DNA of 64,000 nucleotides from Acanthosoma haemorrhoidale (GCA_930367205.1 OV884013.1:121745827-121809826), one strand, 5' to 3'. Positions 21,927-34,127 are shown, numbered from the stretch's first letter. Program-made: numbers and translations. The notes: generated by a model from the sequence alone, not told the origin.

Positions 21927-24825
21927 GTATACATTAAAGAAACAAGATATTACAAATTTTGTATGTTTAGAGCATCACATGAATATAGAAATTGCAGTCT
22001 TGATTGATGCTTGAACAGGTGAATCGTTGACTATTGAATGATTGTATATATATACATATGTCAAGTGAAAACATCACAGCTATGTAATTTAGAATATAGA
22101 ATAAGATCTATGGCGAAATGTACACCCAGACACGACACCTAGACCTGCCCACGATCCAGGAGAGAGGAACTCTCACCGCCTCCGATGGTATCTGTACAAG
22201 GGCAATGTCGTAGGTTAGAGGTGGGTCTCTGAGAGCAGAACCAGCCACGGCCGATCTCCGTGAAAGGTCCTTGCTTTCCATACTGGCATCCGAGGATCCT
22301 CTTTCACTTACATGTCGATGACTCCTCTGCATATTGATGACCTCTCCGAGACAATGGTCCACGATCAATCTCCTTGTCAACCACCAGTTCAAGATTTATA
22401 TGGGATAGGATCCATTATAGAAGTGCAGTGGGCTAGTGGAGGGTGGTTAGGTGGCTACCAAGTCCACTCTCTACCACTTTCTTTGAAGCAAAGGTTACAT
22501 ACTTCGTGAAGTATGTAATTAGCTATTTTCCACAACACCAAACCTGATGTCATACCTGAAAAAAAAATTTCAAACCTCAAATCAGAAACTATTTATGATT
22601 TAATGTTCTTATTAGCTTCTAACTAAAGAGGACAAATTAGAAACGTTAACACCAAAAAAGCTAAAACACGTATTCCAAAAAATAATACGACAATAGAAAA
22701 CAGGTACCTAATAAGTCTCGAGACGATAGATTAATAGTTTTCATATGTCAATATTTAAGGCGTACACTATCAAAAAGGGATAACTCCAAATTATAAAATT
22801 GTTCAAAAAACACAAAACTAACCAGTAAAAAGTTTAATATTAAATAGTAAAAAAAGGCTTCTTTGTGTTTTGCAGTGTAAATTAACTTCTTAGTAAATAT
22901 TTATTTTATATGTACGATGAAATATTCAAAAATGGATATATCCCCTTCAAAAGTGGGTTTATAACAACAAATAATAAAATGATATAGTGTTGACTAATTT
23001 TATTTATTTATTTTTAAATCAAATCTTTTCAATAATCTACTATATAACATGCGATGAAACACAAAAATAAAATATTAGGAACTCATTTTAGCATACAAAA
23101 TCGTTTTTAAAATATAAAAATAAAAAAATCGTCATCGAGGTCTTTGTTTTGATACCGAGTTCAAAATAATAGAAAAATATTATTGATTTTATTTCTAATT
23201 AATTAATTTCCTAATGGCCTACTTTTCACACTATATGACTTTAAAAACACTGACTGAGTCAATGTCAACGACTGTTTAAATGGTTTTTCTAATTACACTT
23301 TGAATAGAAATAAACACAAATTACATTCTGTCAATCAGAACTTGTAGGCCTTTAATTTCATAGCTTACTAAAAGTTATAGAAAAATACGTAACAACTTTA
23401 TCAGTAATAAAAAATTAACGTTGTTTACTCAACCATGATTTATGATGATGTCTATGTTGTTCTTGTTTTCATAACATCGAATTTCCACTTAGGGGACTCG
23501 CACTGAGCAGGAAACAGACAGTGTATGCGATCACCAACGACTTGTGGTTGACACGGCCTATAAGAATAAATATTTAATAAATCAACAACCTATTAATGTC
23601 TTATAAGAGAACTGTGAATGTAAGACATACAAGAAGCAAACTGTCTTGTAACTGAATACTTTCAGTAAAAAAAACTGAATCTTGTACAGTAACCTTGCAT
23701 CATTCCACATAGAGCTGCGTGATGTTCGACTATCATGTCTAGGCTCTTCCTGGAGATTGTTTTTCTGTTAGATTTCTCTGATCTGTCACATTTGGAAATC
23801 CTAACTTATTAGAAATCAAATAGGTAAATGTGAATATAATACTCGCTTCTCACTGAGTGGGTATCCGTGTTGAAGTATTAATCGACTGTTTCAAATTTGT
23901 ATTTCATGAAAAACATATGAAACCTATTGTTTTTATTTTTTGAGAACCTCATGAAACAATTTCATTACAATACCGTATGAAACTTTAGCTGTTATTTTTC
24001 AGCTCTGGATACGAGGCTTGTGTAGATAACATTGTCATTAGTAGATATTTTGTGTTCAATTGTTTGCCCCCTTGAATGAGCATTTGAAATAAATTAACTT
24101 AACAACTATATAGAGATTTGAACCTAGAATTTTCATATCATGAAGCAGATATTCACTTTTTTCATGATTATTACAATTTGCCTAAAGACGCGTAAATTAA
24201 AATACGTAAATTTTAATATATTGCCTATCGGGCTCAAATCCTTTTATATTGATTTTTTCATTGAAATTTATTTTAATATATTCATCTAAATCTTCAGTAT
24301 CATCTGGCGTCTGTATCTCACCATCATTAGATTGTGGAATGGTTATTGGTTCAAAAATGGATTCTGGAAAAGAAATTTTCTGGTCGTGAAAGAAATGGTG
24401 TTCCTGTAGATAAATTACTTGAACGGAATTGATACGTTGGAAAATTCTTAAATACTCATTTCGAATAAGCTTAAGTTTTTTACCAGTGTCATAAAAAGTG
24501 GAATTTCATTCTTGACAACTTAAGCTGATAGGTATTGAGTAATGTTTCCAGTACGAAGCTTGACTGTAGCTCGGGCAGAAAAGAAATTATATACTAGGAT
24601 AATAATACTGATTGTTTTTATTTAGTTTCCTTCTATTTTTCATTAATTTTGAATCTTTCTCTCTTCCTGTTTTTCACATTTTTTTTTTATCATTTTCGAA
24701 TCCAGCTGGAACCTTGAATAAGTTTGGTCAGTCCGAATGAGCATTGGGACGCAACAAAGTCTTGGGATCCTGGAGAATTCGTCAATTTGTGGATGCACCT
24801 AGTAGTAGTGTCGAGTATACTCCTC
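21927..24825. other. Mostly AT-rich non-coding stretch
   Basis: 22100-22450 is GC-richer (GACACGACACCTAGACCTGC) with a 94-codon minus frame that I cannot assign. A 24 bp perfect inverted repeat lies at 22495-22518. 22520-24825 shows no gene, only short frames and A/T runs. Confidence 0.45.
22495..22518. repeat. Perfect 11 bp-arm inverted repeat
   Basis: TTACATACTTC and GAAGTATGTAA are separated by two bases (GT). This may form a hairpin or be a dimeric protein site; nothing around it shows which. Confidence 0.85.
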
Positions 24826-25045
24826 ATATACAGTTTTAGTATCTAAGTTTTCCCAAATTTGTAAACCAAAGGTGAGCCCCATCACCTAGTCTAGTATATT
24901 ATTTTTGTAATTTTAACTGTAAAACGAAAAATGTTTTCGTAGTTCTACGCTCCTTCAAATGCATGTTATGCTATGCAGGAAATTTGTAAATTCTGTAAAT
25001 TTATTCATTTTATTGTTCATTTGCTTGTAAAAATTTTTTAAATAC
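24826..25045 (+). mobile_element. LINE family II 3'UTR fragment
   Basis: Begins with TTTTAGTATCTAAGTTTTCC and carries GGTGAGCCCCATCACCTAGT at about 24872 and TTCTACGCTCCTTCAAATGC further on, matching the 3'UTR of the split copy at 2.5-3.5 kb. No coding part remains. Its uninterrupted sequence is what shows the 3409-3482 segment to be the same element. Confidence 0.75.
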
Positions 25046-26318
25046 ATTCAAAATACATAAATACATTCATGTCTTATATACACCGAGGATTACCATCAAG
25101 TTATTCTCCTGAGTCCTCTTGAATCTCTTATGGTACCTGTGTATTCCAGCCATGGTATCATTTATTCCTTAATTAACTTTGAGTACCCCTAGGACCCATC
25201 CTCCAATGGTATGTCCATGGTTTCTTGCAATTGAACACATGGTTGTAGCAGTGTTGTAAGGACAGCAATATTAGCCATCTGAGAGTTATTGAAAGTTTTT
25301 TGCTATTTTAATTCATTTTTCTTTCATTGGATTGTAAATAGTTTAGTAGTTTACTCTTTGCTCGAGTATGAACTATGAATGCCTAGTGTTTTCTTCACTA
25401 GATTCTGCCATTTCGGGCTAGAGTCAGTCAGTTATAATAGTATCTATTATTGTTCGTAGTTCTGTATCTTGCTTGTTAAGGTACAACCCTAATTGACGTC
25501 TGTCTATTGCCGGCCTTTGAGAACCTCCGTACAAATCCTGTGTGGGATCGAATGCCACCGAACCACATGCCTGGCTCATTCCATGTTCATTACTTTTGAC
25601 GTGATGATGATGAAATATGCTCCAAAAACTCGCTAGTTTTATTTAAATATATGTAAATAAATTTTCTTTAATATTATTTATATATAATTTTTGTAATTGC
25701 AGTATAGACTTAGGGGTGAGCTCACTTTCTCTAATCAGCATTATATCTTTATTTTAATAGCCAATACAATTACAGGATGAGTTTTTTTTTCATTACACAG
25801 TTTAATTAACTGATTAATGACATTTACCCAGCTATTAAATAACCTTTAATCATGAGTTAAAGTGTTGTTGGATGGAAAAGTGATTTAAGTTAATTTTTTC
25901 TCAACGTTTCGACGTAGTATGTGCCTCTGCATCAGGTCCTAGTGAAAAGAAGTGTCGCCTGTAAAGAGAAAGAATGGGAGGGCTCAGGTGATGATTAAAA
26001 CTTAACAAACCTTTTTTACCAACCAGCCCCTTAGTAAACCTCCCAAATTACTTTTATGCAACGACAATGAACCCACATTTTATATATTGGAAAATGTCCT
26101 TCGGTTAATAAAGTGGAATATCAATATATAATTTCGTGTTTAAAGTTCAATCAGGGTACTCAGATGGACTGGAACCTTAACAGTTTCTTATTAAAAAAAT
26201 CAAAAAAGAACGATACAATTAGTTTCATTGGGTTCTATGGTTTGTTTTCTTTCTTTGAAGCCCGTTTGAGGCTCAGCCTCAGGAAGGGCATTAAAAAAAA
26301 AAAAAAAAAGAAAAAAAG
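25046..26318. other. Non-coding stretch
   Basis: No gene recognised. A TCCCACACAGGATTTG-type segment near 25535 (minus) includes a TTCGATCC loop reminiscent of a tRNA T-arm but does not fold into a tRNA. GCATCAGGTCCT near 25929 is related to the motif in the 20.9 kb hairpin. TGAGGCTCAGCCTCA at 26267-26281 is a perfect palindrome next to a poly-A run. Confidence 0.45.
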
Positions 26319-26762
26319 GTTTTGTTTCTTTCATAGCCCCTTTAAACTTACAGATAATTATATACAATTATCCTGATCCTCTGGTGAATCTATTTACAAA
26401 TTATTTTTGTATTTCCTATAGCGTCGCTACATTATATACAGGTCTTGTTATTTTAATAAATTATATAATGGAATAAACAAGTATAATGATACACATTATA
26501 CGTGACTGGACTGAACTGACTAATAAAGGTGTGTTCTATGATTTTTTTTCTTTCTTAGCCTCTTTAAATTTACAGATAATTATATACAATTATAGATCCT
26601 CAGGCGAATCTATTTACAAATCATTTTTGTATTTCCTGTAGCATCGCTACATTATATACAGGTTTTGGTATTTTAATAAATTATATAATGAGTAAACAAG
26701 TATAATGATACACATTATACATGTGACTGGACTGAACTGACTAAGAAAGGTGTGTTCTATGA
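26319..26762. repeat. Tandem duplication, two units of about 222 bp
   Basis: The unit from TTGTTTCTTTCATAGCCCC to GGTGTGTTCTATGA (to about 26541) is repeated, with a few percent differences, to 26762. The period is about 222 bp (CAGATAATTATATACAATTA at 26351 and 26573). Each unit holds the palindrome GTATAATG-5 bases-CATTATAC (26481-26501 and 26700-26720), which also occurs next to LINE III tails at 41.6 and 43.0 kb, so the units may derive from a LINE 3'UTR. Confidence 0.85.
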
Positions 26763-26997
26763 CTAAAATGTATATTAATATATAGTTGACAGGTAGTTAA
26801 AGGTATGAGGGAAGACGCCACAGGTACGAAGCGAGGGGATGAAGGTGGGGGCGCAGAAGCCGCCACTGACAAGACCAGTCTCGCTCGTGACTTCCCAGTG
26901 GCTGCCTGTTCGTATCTCTCTTGTACACCCGAGGATCCCACACCTTTCGGACTTAACACCTTCTTCCTAAGGTCAGTAGTATAACGCTATTTAGTTT
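26763..26997. other. GC-rich patch with possible splice donor
   Basis: 26810-26975 is GC-rich (GGTGGGGGCGCAGAAGCCGC) and ends TTCTTCCTAAGGTCAGTAG, where AAG/GTCAGT is a good donor consensus. It could be an untranslated or coding exon. Frames on either strand are short and unidentified. Confidence 0.3.
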
Positions 26998-27221
26998 ATT
27001 GTATTTGTAATAGTGTTTTGGGATATCAACTCTCAATTGCCTCTCGCGTATATATTATAATTTATAGTGATCGATTTTATATCGACATGAGACCCATTAG
27101 TTGCAGTAGTTCTTTTAATATAAATGTATGTTTGTTCTCGATTTTTTTAAATTTAAACACTTTATCGAGCCAAAAAATATGTATATAAATAATATGCCTT
27201 ATTCACGTAGAAAGATCATTT
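26998..27221 (+). repeat. Diverged direct repeat, copy 1
   Basis: Matches 29434-29670 over its whole length by eye, with indels. Shared landmarks in order are TTGTATTTGTAATAGT, a CATGAGA...CCAxTAG segment, TTTTTTTAA, ATCGAGCC and AATATGCCTxA...AGATCATT. No coding content. Both copies lie upstream of a mariner 5' fragment. Confidence 0.7.
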
Positions 27222-27576
27222 TTTTTAATAATAATATTAGAATTACTCATTTATTCACTGATAATTATTAACGCGAATCTTACATACTCAGAAGTAACTC
27301 ATATAAAAAGGTATGAGTGCTGGTTGGAAATTCTACTTTGGCAAAAAACACTTTGAAAAAAAAAAGACTAAATTTAACTTCAATTTTTTATTTACTATAC
27401 CAATACTAGTACAAAAAGGCACACTTGTCTAACGATGATACCAATTACTATAACATTATTCAAGATTTTTATCTGTTTCTGAATAAAATTTCTTCTTTGA
27501 GATCTGGAGACTTTGTTTTCAAGTGTTTTCCTCGTCTTCTGATTCTAATTATAATAAAGAGTTGTAGTTAAATTTA
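27222..27576. other. AT-rich spacer
   Basis: No feature recognised between the direct repeat and the mariner fragment. Confidence 0.5.
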
Positions 27577-27895
27577 TCAGGTCGAGTCATAAGTAACTTC
27601 CGGTGCAGCTAAGTAGAATCTATTGTTCGTATCTACCCGCTATGAGTTACCATGACAACAAGTTTTTGTTTTCACTATATAGACGAGGCTTCAGTTAGTC
27701 TTTTGTCAACTGTTTTGTGTGATACACGTTACACTGTTTTTTTTTAACCTCTGAAATGGAGAGTCAAAAAGTACATATTCGTCATGTAATGCTTTGGGAA
27801 TTTAAACAAGGCAATAGTGCTAGGACGACAGCCGGAAAAATATGCAGTGTATATGGTGAATTCGTTATAATAACTTAAAAGAACAGTCATAAACA
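27577..27895 (+). mobile_element. mariner 5' fragment
   Basis: Left end TCAGGTCGAGTCATAAGTAA, preceded by TA (27575-27576). The 5' untranslated region lacks the 187 bp insert found at 17.75 kb. ATG 27756 opens MESQKVHIRHVMLWEFKQGN and the frame runs to KICSVYGEF, where mariner similarity stops. The next 45 or so bases (AATTCGTTATAATAACTTAA onward) are not mariner sequence but are shared with the fragment at 29.9 kb. No right end. Confidence 0.87.
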
Positions 27896-29433
27896 ATAAT
27901 ATATCTTATAAAAAAAAGAATGTTTGAAACAAACATATTTTGTTGTTGACCTGCATTGAGAACATTGAACATTTTGAGCTGTGCCTAACTGGTGAATAGC
28001 AATTAGCTCCTAATGCCTGATATTTTTGCATGGTTATGCTACAATTGGCCAAGTATACATAACCTTAAAAGCTTGATGTGTGTTGTCTCCTAGTTCACCA
28101 ACGTTTAACTTTACGCCGACAATACGTAACCAGTAACCTCTGATCGAGATGACGAGGGTCCCACGATCCTTTCCTCAATATTCTAACTGTTACGACGTTA
28201 AGAGGCTTAGCTCCTCTCGCTGTAAACGTGGGACTTTAATTAGCAATTAGCCAATTATGCTGCGATATCGTATCACCTTCTAGTTACGCATAATTATTCA
28301 ATTTTATTACTGCATTGTGATCGTGGCGATAATATGATGGATAGGTTTCTCGACGTAACCATACTTTAATAAACAATTAAAAATGTCTGAATTGAATAAA
28401 TTTATTTATTGAAATACGCAATTCCATCAATTTTAAAATATGGGTGCGCGCATAGAGCTTCTGTGGTAAATAACAAACAAAAAAATTATGGTTAAAACAC
28501 GACTAATACTTAACAAATGAAATTTGACAGAAATAGAAAACCGATCCATAACAGAACAAAATATATATCATTTTACAGTAGCTCAAGTATTCAAAATTGG
28601 TGGTATTCTAATTTGTTTTTAACACCCTCACACTGTTCATTTTATCGTTTCTCATTAATTTTTCTCCATTCACTCAAACAACCCAAGTAATGAGGACAAT
28701 CTGCTACTTAAAAGATATAAAGATTAACAATGATTTATAAACTCGGCTTGTCACCAACAACCACCCTAATTTGCGGCAGTGGTGAAAAACCATCTAAGTT
28801 GAGTTATAAAAAACTGGACTTACCTGTTTTTTTGTTTTTTTCATGACTGCCTAAAGTATTTACAAAAATAATAACAAGTACGTACCCCGCAACTATCAGA
28901 AGAATATTTCGTTATGTATTGTCCCTTAAAAAAATTCCCCTCCAACTTAGGACGAAATATTGGAATAAAGCAACTTTTAGAACACAAAAAAACACATTGC
29001 ATTGAACCGTTTCGTCAAAACTTAAAAAAAAGTAATAATAAGAAATGTTTAGGTGTTGTCACCGCATCATTGTATTTTAAATCTCTATTTATATATTTTT
29101 TTTCTTATCAAATGGTTTCCAACATTATATGAGCAATAGGTTTATATGATGAAAATACGATAACCAAATTATTAACTAACTTGCTAATAAATAAAAAGTT
29201 ATTTTATAGTTATAACCGCTACAAGGTTCTTGTTACATTGATATAAATATCTGATGAACAGTGAATTTTATTTATTTTTTTTTTAATTTTTGTACTCCCT
29301 GCCATACTTAAAGATCACCAAGTACACAAATAAAATAACAATTATGACAACCGTTGCTCTATAATGTATAATATATTCAAAATTATATCAGTTGTAAATC
29401 TACGTACATCGTTTCATTTTATTGTTATTAGTT
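27896..29433. other. AT-rich non-coding stretch
   Basis: No gene recognised. A slightly GC-richer patch at 28090-28230 cannot be assigned. Confidence 0.5.
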
Positions 29434-29670
29434 CCATATTTGTATTAGTTATTTTCCCAGGAAATAGTAACACTCAATAGCTTTTCAGGTATATTTTAGA
29501 ATTTTGATAGTATCGTGATCATTTCATATTAACATGAGAGCCAATAGGTACATTGTAGCTCTTTTAAAATAAATATATGTGTTTAGTATTGGTTTTTTTT
29601 TAATTCGAACACAGTATCGAGCCTAAATACATACAAATAATATGCCTAAATCACGAAGCGAGATCATTTC
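29434..29670 (+). repeat. Diverged direct repeat, copy 2
   Basis: Partner of 26998-27221, same orientation, about 2.4 kb away. Like copy 1 it is followed within a few hundred bases by a truncated mariner, here in the opposite orientation and enclosed in an inverted repeat. Confidence 0.7.
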
Positions 29671-29700
29671 TCTAGGTGTTGTGCATAATTGCGGAATGTG

Positions 29701-30366
29701 CTTTGTATAAACGTTATATTACATAACAAAAGTTATGCGTTGTATAAAATCCATACAAATTGGAAGCTTCATACGGTTCACTTCTTGTCATTATCTGTAG
29801 CTATTTTTCATATATATTCACATACACAGATATTGTTTATGACTAGTCTTTTAAGTTATTATAACGAATTTAACATATACACCGCATATTTTTTCAATGG
29901 TCGCCCTAGCGCTATTGCCTTGTTTAAATTCCCAAAGCATTACATGACGAATATGTACTTTTTGACTTTCCATTTCAGAGGATAAAAAAAACAGTTTAAC
30001 GTAACGTGTATCACACAAAACAGTTGACAAAAGACTAACTGAAGCCTCGTCTATATAGTGAAAACAAAAACTTGTTGTCATGGTAACTTATAGCTGGTAG
30101 ATACGAACAATAGATTCTACTACCGGGCACCAATGAGCATTTCAACTACAATACAGTTTAATTATTTTAATATAGTTTAATTTATTAAAAATTATAAGGA
30201 AAAATGTATTAGCACATTAACACATGAACAATAGCTGTGTATGTGAATATATATGAAAAATAGCTACAGATAATGACAAGAAGTGAACCGTATCAAGCTT
30301 CCAATTTGTATGGATTATATACAAAGCATTACTTTTGTCATTTAATATAACGTTTATACAAAGTAT
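29701..30366. repeat. Long inverted repeat (about 140 bp arms) around a mariner fragment
   Basis: Left arm 29701-29841 and right arm 30226-30366 are reverse complements with few mismatches: for example CTTCTTGTCATTATCTGTAG at 29781 pairs with the complement at about 30269. The 384 bp between them contains the truncated mariner on the minus strand plus about 100 bp of AT-rich sequence. Confidence 0.9.
29862..30122 (-). mobile_element. mariner 5' fragment, minus strand
   Basis: Start codon complement at 29971-29973 (MESQKVHIRHVMLWEFKQGN, then SARATIEKICGVYVK). The 5' untranslated region runs right to about 30122, where the terminal repeat is missing and replaced by CTACCGGGCACC. On the other side it passes into the same non-mariner sequence as the copy at 27.6 kb. 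Inactive. Confidence 0.87.
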
Positions 30367-31640
30367 TTTAAACTTTTGAATTCTTTTTTTATTATTTGTC
30401 TATTAGTTACTGACCTTATAACGTCTACCATGATGGACAATTTAATTAACCTATACAAAAAGTCATATACAAAAAATAACACTATAAACATAATTTACGA
30501 AAATACATAAATTTTACCCATTCTTGATCAAAGTTCTCGAAAAAATAAAAAATCTATATCAACAACTAAAATATTCGGATATAAAGCATTGGAATCGCCT
30601 GAAAATACGTTAGATACACGATTTAAAGCATTGATTCCCAAAATTTTAATTTTTTTAAATATGTTTCATATTATTTTTCCATTAGCGTCTATCATAACTC
30701 ATAAATGCCTGCTTCAGCTGTGACTTGGGAAGACTTAAAATTTAGCAAAACGGACGTTATTTTTTTGCAGACGATGATATTTTTACAAACCATAATCAGC
30801 ATCCTTGATGAGCATAAATTCGAACAGAGGAAAAATAAAAAATAGTTTTCTTTTCTGTTCGGGAATAATCCAAATAATCATAATTAGTTTTATTTTATTT
30901 CTCTTTATTGACAATTCTTACTTTCTCGTTGGCTCATAGAGTTCTTCACCGCTGAAAGCTCACATCAAGGAATCTGAACCAGATCGAAGGTCATTTAACT
31001 TTTTGTTAGACAAATCTTTCTTAACTTTTACGTGAAGATGCATTTATATTGCACAACCAATGTATCTTAAATAATTGATAACTATTTCCAAAATAGGCTT
31101 AATACAAGTGCTACGGGGAACCTCCGTATCTATCGTTTTCGCTTTCTATTTAGTACAGGTTTATTCAAATGGATATATTAATTTATGATCTACTCATATA
31201 TGACTTCTAAGTATGGTGACTGAGGTTTCTAAGTAGCTGTGTCTCATTCAAGCATTTGCAGTCTTCATAAAACTGTAATTAGGAGTTTTGGCCAATCAAC
31301 AGTTTTTATTACAAATAAAAAAAAAATGTACATATCTTAAGTATGACAGGATAACGTCAGGGTTATTTATTTATAATCTAACAAATACATACTAATACAT
31401 ATTTCAAATGCTTAATTTATCTTGAAGTAGTTGAATTATAATGAAGTAAGTATACGAAATTGGTATTCAGTCCTTCACCCACAGCGATAAAATCTAGTTA
31501 TAGGATGTGATATAACTTTTGAGGAAAGAAACTTGTACAATTATAATAGTATAATTGTATAAATCAGCATAGATTGCAGGAATTCACAAATCTTGCTATT
31601 CATAATGAATGTTATCTAACTTAAAATATACTTATTAAAC
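30367..31640. other. AT-rich non-coding stretch
   Basis: No coding, RNA or repeat feature recognised. Confidence 0.5.
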
Positions 31641-31838
31641 AGCTTTATTGTGATAAAATTACAATCTGCCTTATTGGGCAATTAGTAATTGTGATAGACG
31701 ATCTCATTCATACAGTATTTACAATTTTTTATTCAGTCGCTCATTCATACAGTATTTATAAAAAACACCCCTACTAAATCCACATGGTTGTCACCTCCCT
31801 CACATGCGAGAGAGGAAGCCGGAGTCTTGGGAAGTCCA
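31641..31838 (-). mobile_element. LINE family I 3'UTR fragment
   Basis: Minus orientation, ending at left in the complement of an AATAAAGCTG tail. It has two TGTAAATA...GAATGAG units and stops within the GACTTCCCAAGACTCC block. It abuts a family II LINE in the same orientation, so one either inserted into the other or a deletion joined them. Confidence 0.82.
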
Positions 31839-32620
31839 TTTACTGAGTACATGATTAGGTGATGGGGCTCACCTTTGATTTACAGATAGAGAACTAAAAC
31901 TAAAACCTAAAACTAGAGCCTAAGACTAATTTTAAATTAATAAAAACTAAAAAAAAGACTAAAGAAAAATTTGATATGTCTACGTTGTATGAATTCATCC
32001 ACCGTAGGCAGCTCAAAGACCTCGTGAAGCTCACTGTTGCTCCGCTGCTCGAATGAAGTACCTCTGACCACTTTCATCAGTATGCCGTTTTGGAATTGTT
32101 GGAGTCGCCGAGCTGTTGTATAGGACAGATAGCGAAAAAGCGGCGCACCATACAGCAGAGTAGGCCTGAGTATGCTCTTGTAGATCAATAGCTTTAGACG
32201 CAGTCATAGATTGGGAGAAGTCAATAAGTGAGCAAGCCGGTAAGACTTCGTGCGTGTATGCTTCAACTTCTTCGCAAAATGGTTACTAAAATGGAGGTGT
32301 CTGTTCATATTAATCCCCATATATACTAGGTTGTTGGCTGGTGAGCTTTGCTGCGTTCCTAGTGTGTAAGTAGTAACGGCGGTCTTTTTCCCTTTTGAAA
32401 AGAGAAAATTACGCAGTCAGTCTTACCCGCGTTTACAGAGATATTGAGTCTCCCCAATCTCTCACTGATCTGGTTACAGGCTACTTCAGCCTGCCTTAGA
32501 GCTACCTTGGCACTCATGCTGCTACTGTACACCGCGATGTCTTCAGCGAAAGCAGTAACTGTTGTGTTTTTATATCGGGCTCCTACAATTTCAGGTTTTG
32601 GTTTTCCTCGCACTGGAATC
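31839..32620 (-). mobile_element. LINE family II ORF2 fragment, reverse-transcriptase part
   Basis: Minus orientation. From the right it reads a reverse-transcriptase segment with AFAEDIAVYSSS and ISVNAGKTDCVIFSFQKGKR, then about 170 bp with shifts (KKLKHTRTKSYRLAHLLTSPN recoverable), MIYKSILRPTLLYGAPLF, RLQQFQNGILMKVVRGTSF and VDEFIQRRHIKF. The last C-terminal part is deleted before a short 3'UTR with GGTGATGGGGCTCACC. Besides frameshifts, the catalytic FADD motif has become FAED (GAA for an aspartate codon). Confidence 0.88.
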
Positions 32621-33861
32621 TAAGTCATTACGAGCACGTTTAGTATCCATTAGGTGAATTTGTTCTACAAAGCTAATATTATTATCGTTATTCTCGCAAT
32701 CAAGTTCGTTTCGCCCTCCGTAAACTATACAGCAGGAAAACCTAGTTCTTGTAACTTCCGGTAGAAACATCGACTCCTGCCTAAAAATGTACGGCATATT
32801 ACTGTTAATAGCTGAAGAATATATTGTGTGAATGAAACCTGTCAAAAAGGCTCATAAAATCACTTTCACTCCGACAATGTGGTCGGTATAATAAGAGATT
32901 ATGAAAGCCTCTCACTGTGCAGTTTCTTCCTTTTTTTTTCTTGTCGGGGGGGGGGGGGTCGAGGGCGATCCGGACACTCGATAAAATATTAGCTGGATTC
33001 GGAAAGTCGTTGGTGCGTTATCCAAGTGCCTACCCACAAATCAATGTGCCATACCGCAAGAATAATTGTTGTCATCTCATTCCTGCTAGACAGGAAATGC
33101 AGTGTGCGGTCGGAAAAACAATATGGCCTACCCTTGCAGTGTACATAGTTTGATTTTTCTATGTTGCATTACAACTCAAAAGAGCAGATTCTTTAAACGA
33201 AATTATCAAAACACCACAACTCGTTAACGTGTAAATATAGCTTTCTATTGAACTTTTCCTTTTGAAAAATGTGAGCTGGGACCTACACCCACAGTTTTAC
33301 CCAATACTTTTTGCCCTAGAGAAAAAAACAACACCCAAAAGCTTCAAATTTCCTATATTCTAAAAGTTCGTAAAACAGGCTTGAGCAAAATTGACCCTCT
33401 GAAGATATTTTACAAGGAGCGTAGGCCGTGTTTAATATTTTCAATTTTTCTGGCTGGTAGAGGCTGGCTGACCAACAGGTATATCAGGGCGTGAGGTCAT
33501 TGACGTTTAAATCTTTGAGAAGAATTATAGGGACGCGTTAAGCTGTATGTCGGTATTAGGATGAATGAAAACCTTTTGGTGAAATACGATTTGAAATTTG
33601 GTGATGGGTTCTGTTGCTTACTTAATAAGGGCCATATGTTTATAGAAGAACGAATTGGATTTGCTTGTTGTTTGACCATTTTTTTTTTGTCCTATAAATG
33701 TAGTCAACATGTCCAGATTTCTCTTTGTAAATTAGTTGTTCGTTTTATATTGAGAGATGGAATTTTATTTTGACGTTATCTGTAGTCTGGGGTAGAGAGG
33801 GGGGTGTAGTGAACACAGAAAGAACGATGGAAATTAAAAAAAAAACTCTTATTTACGTTAC
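32621..33861. other. Non-coding stretch with weak LINE-like traces
   Basis: 32591-32845 (minus) has an 84-codon frame without assignment. A G run lies at 32946-32957. 33423-33679 (minus) reads SYFTKRFSFILIPTYSLTRP then YNSSQRFKRQ, faintly similar to the family I ORF2 end (HPYNPPRRLKRQ), so a further diverged jockey remnant is possible. Confidence 0.35.
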
Positions 33862-34127
33862 CTGTTTCTCCAATCCTGAGCGTCTGTGGCTCTCGCGCTC
33901 TTGGTCATCCTCCACTGACTTGAATCCGGTGACGCGGCTGACGGAGGAGCGTGGGAGATACCAAGAATCCGCTTCCTCTTTCGTATGCAGGCCTCTTGGC
34001 TGTCTGTAAATATTGTATGAATTAGTGAGTGAATGATGAATTGTAAATATGTTATGAATGAGAGCATTTATCTCAATTACTTATTGCCTAATAAGTCAGA
34101 TTGTAATTTTAGTACAATAAAGAAGTT
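33862..34127 (+). mobile_element. LINE family I 3'UTR fragment
   Basis: Starts at TGTTTCTCCAATCCTGAGCG and keeps GACGCGGCTGACGGAGGAGC, two TGTAAATA...GAATGAG units and an ACAATAAAGAAG tail. No coding part. Confidence 0.85.

Noticed and set aside
25480..25610. tRNA-like or SINE-like segment on the minus strand (CATTCGATCCCACAC)
   Set aside because: Only a T-loop-like core; no cloverleaf, no target duplication, no second copy in the window.
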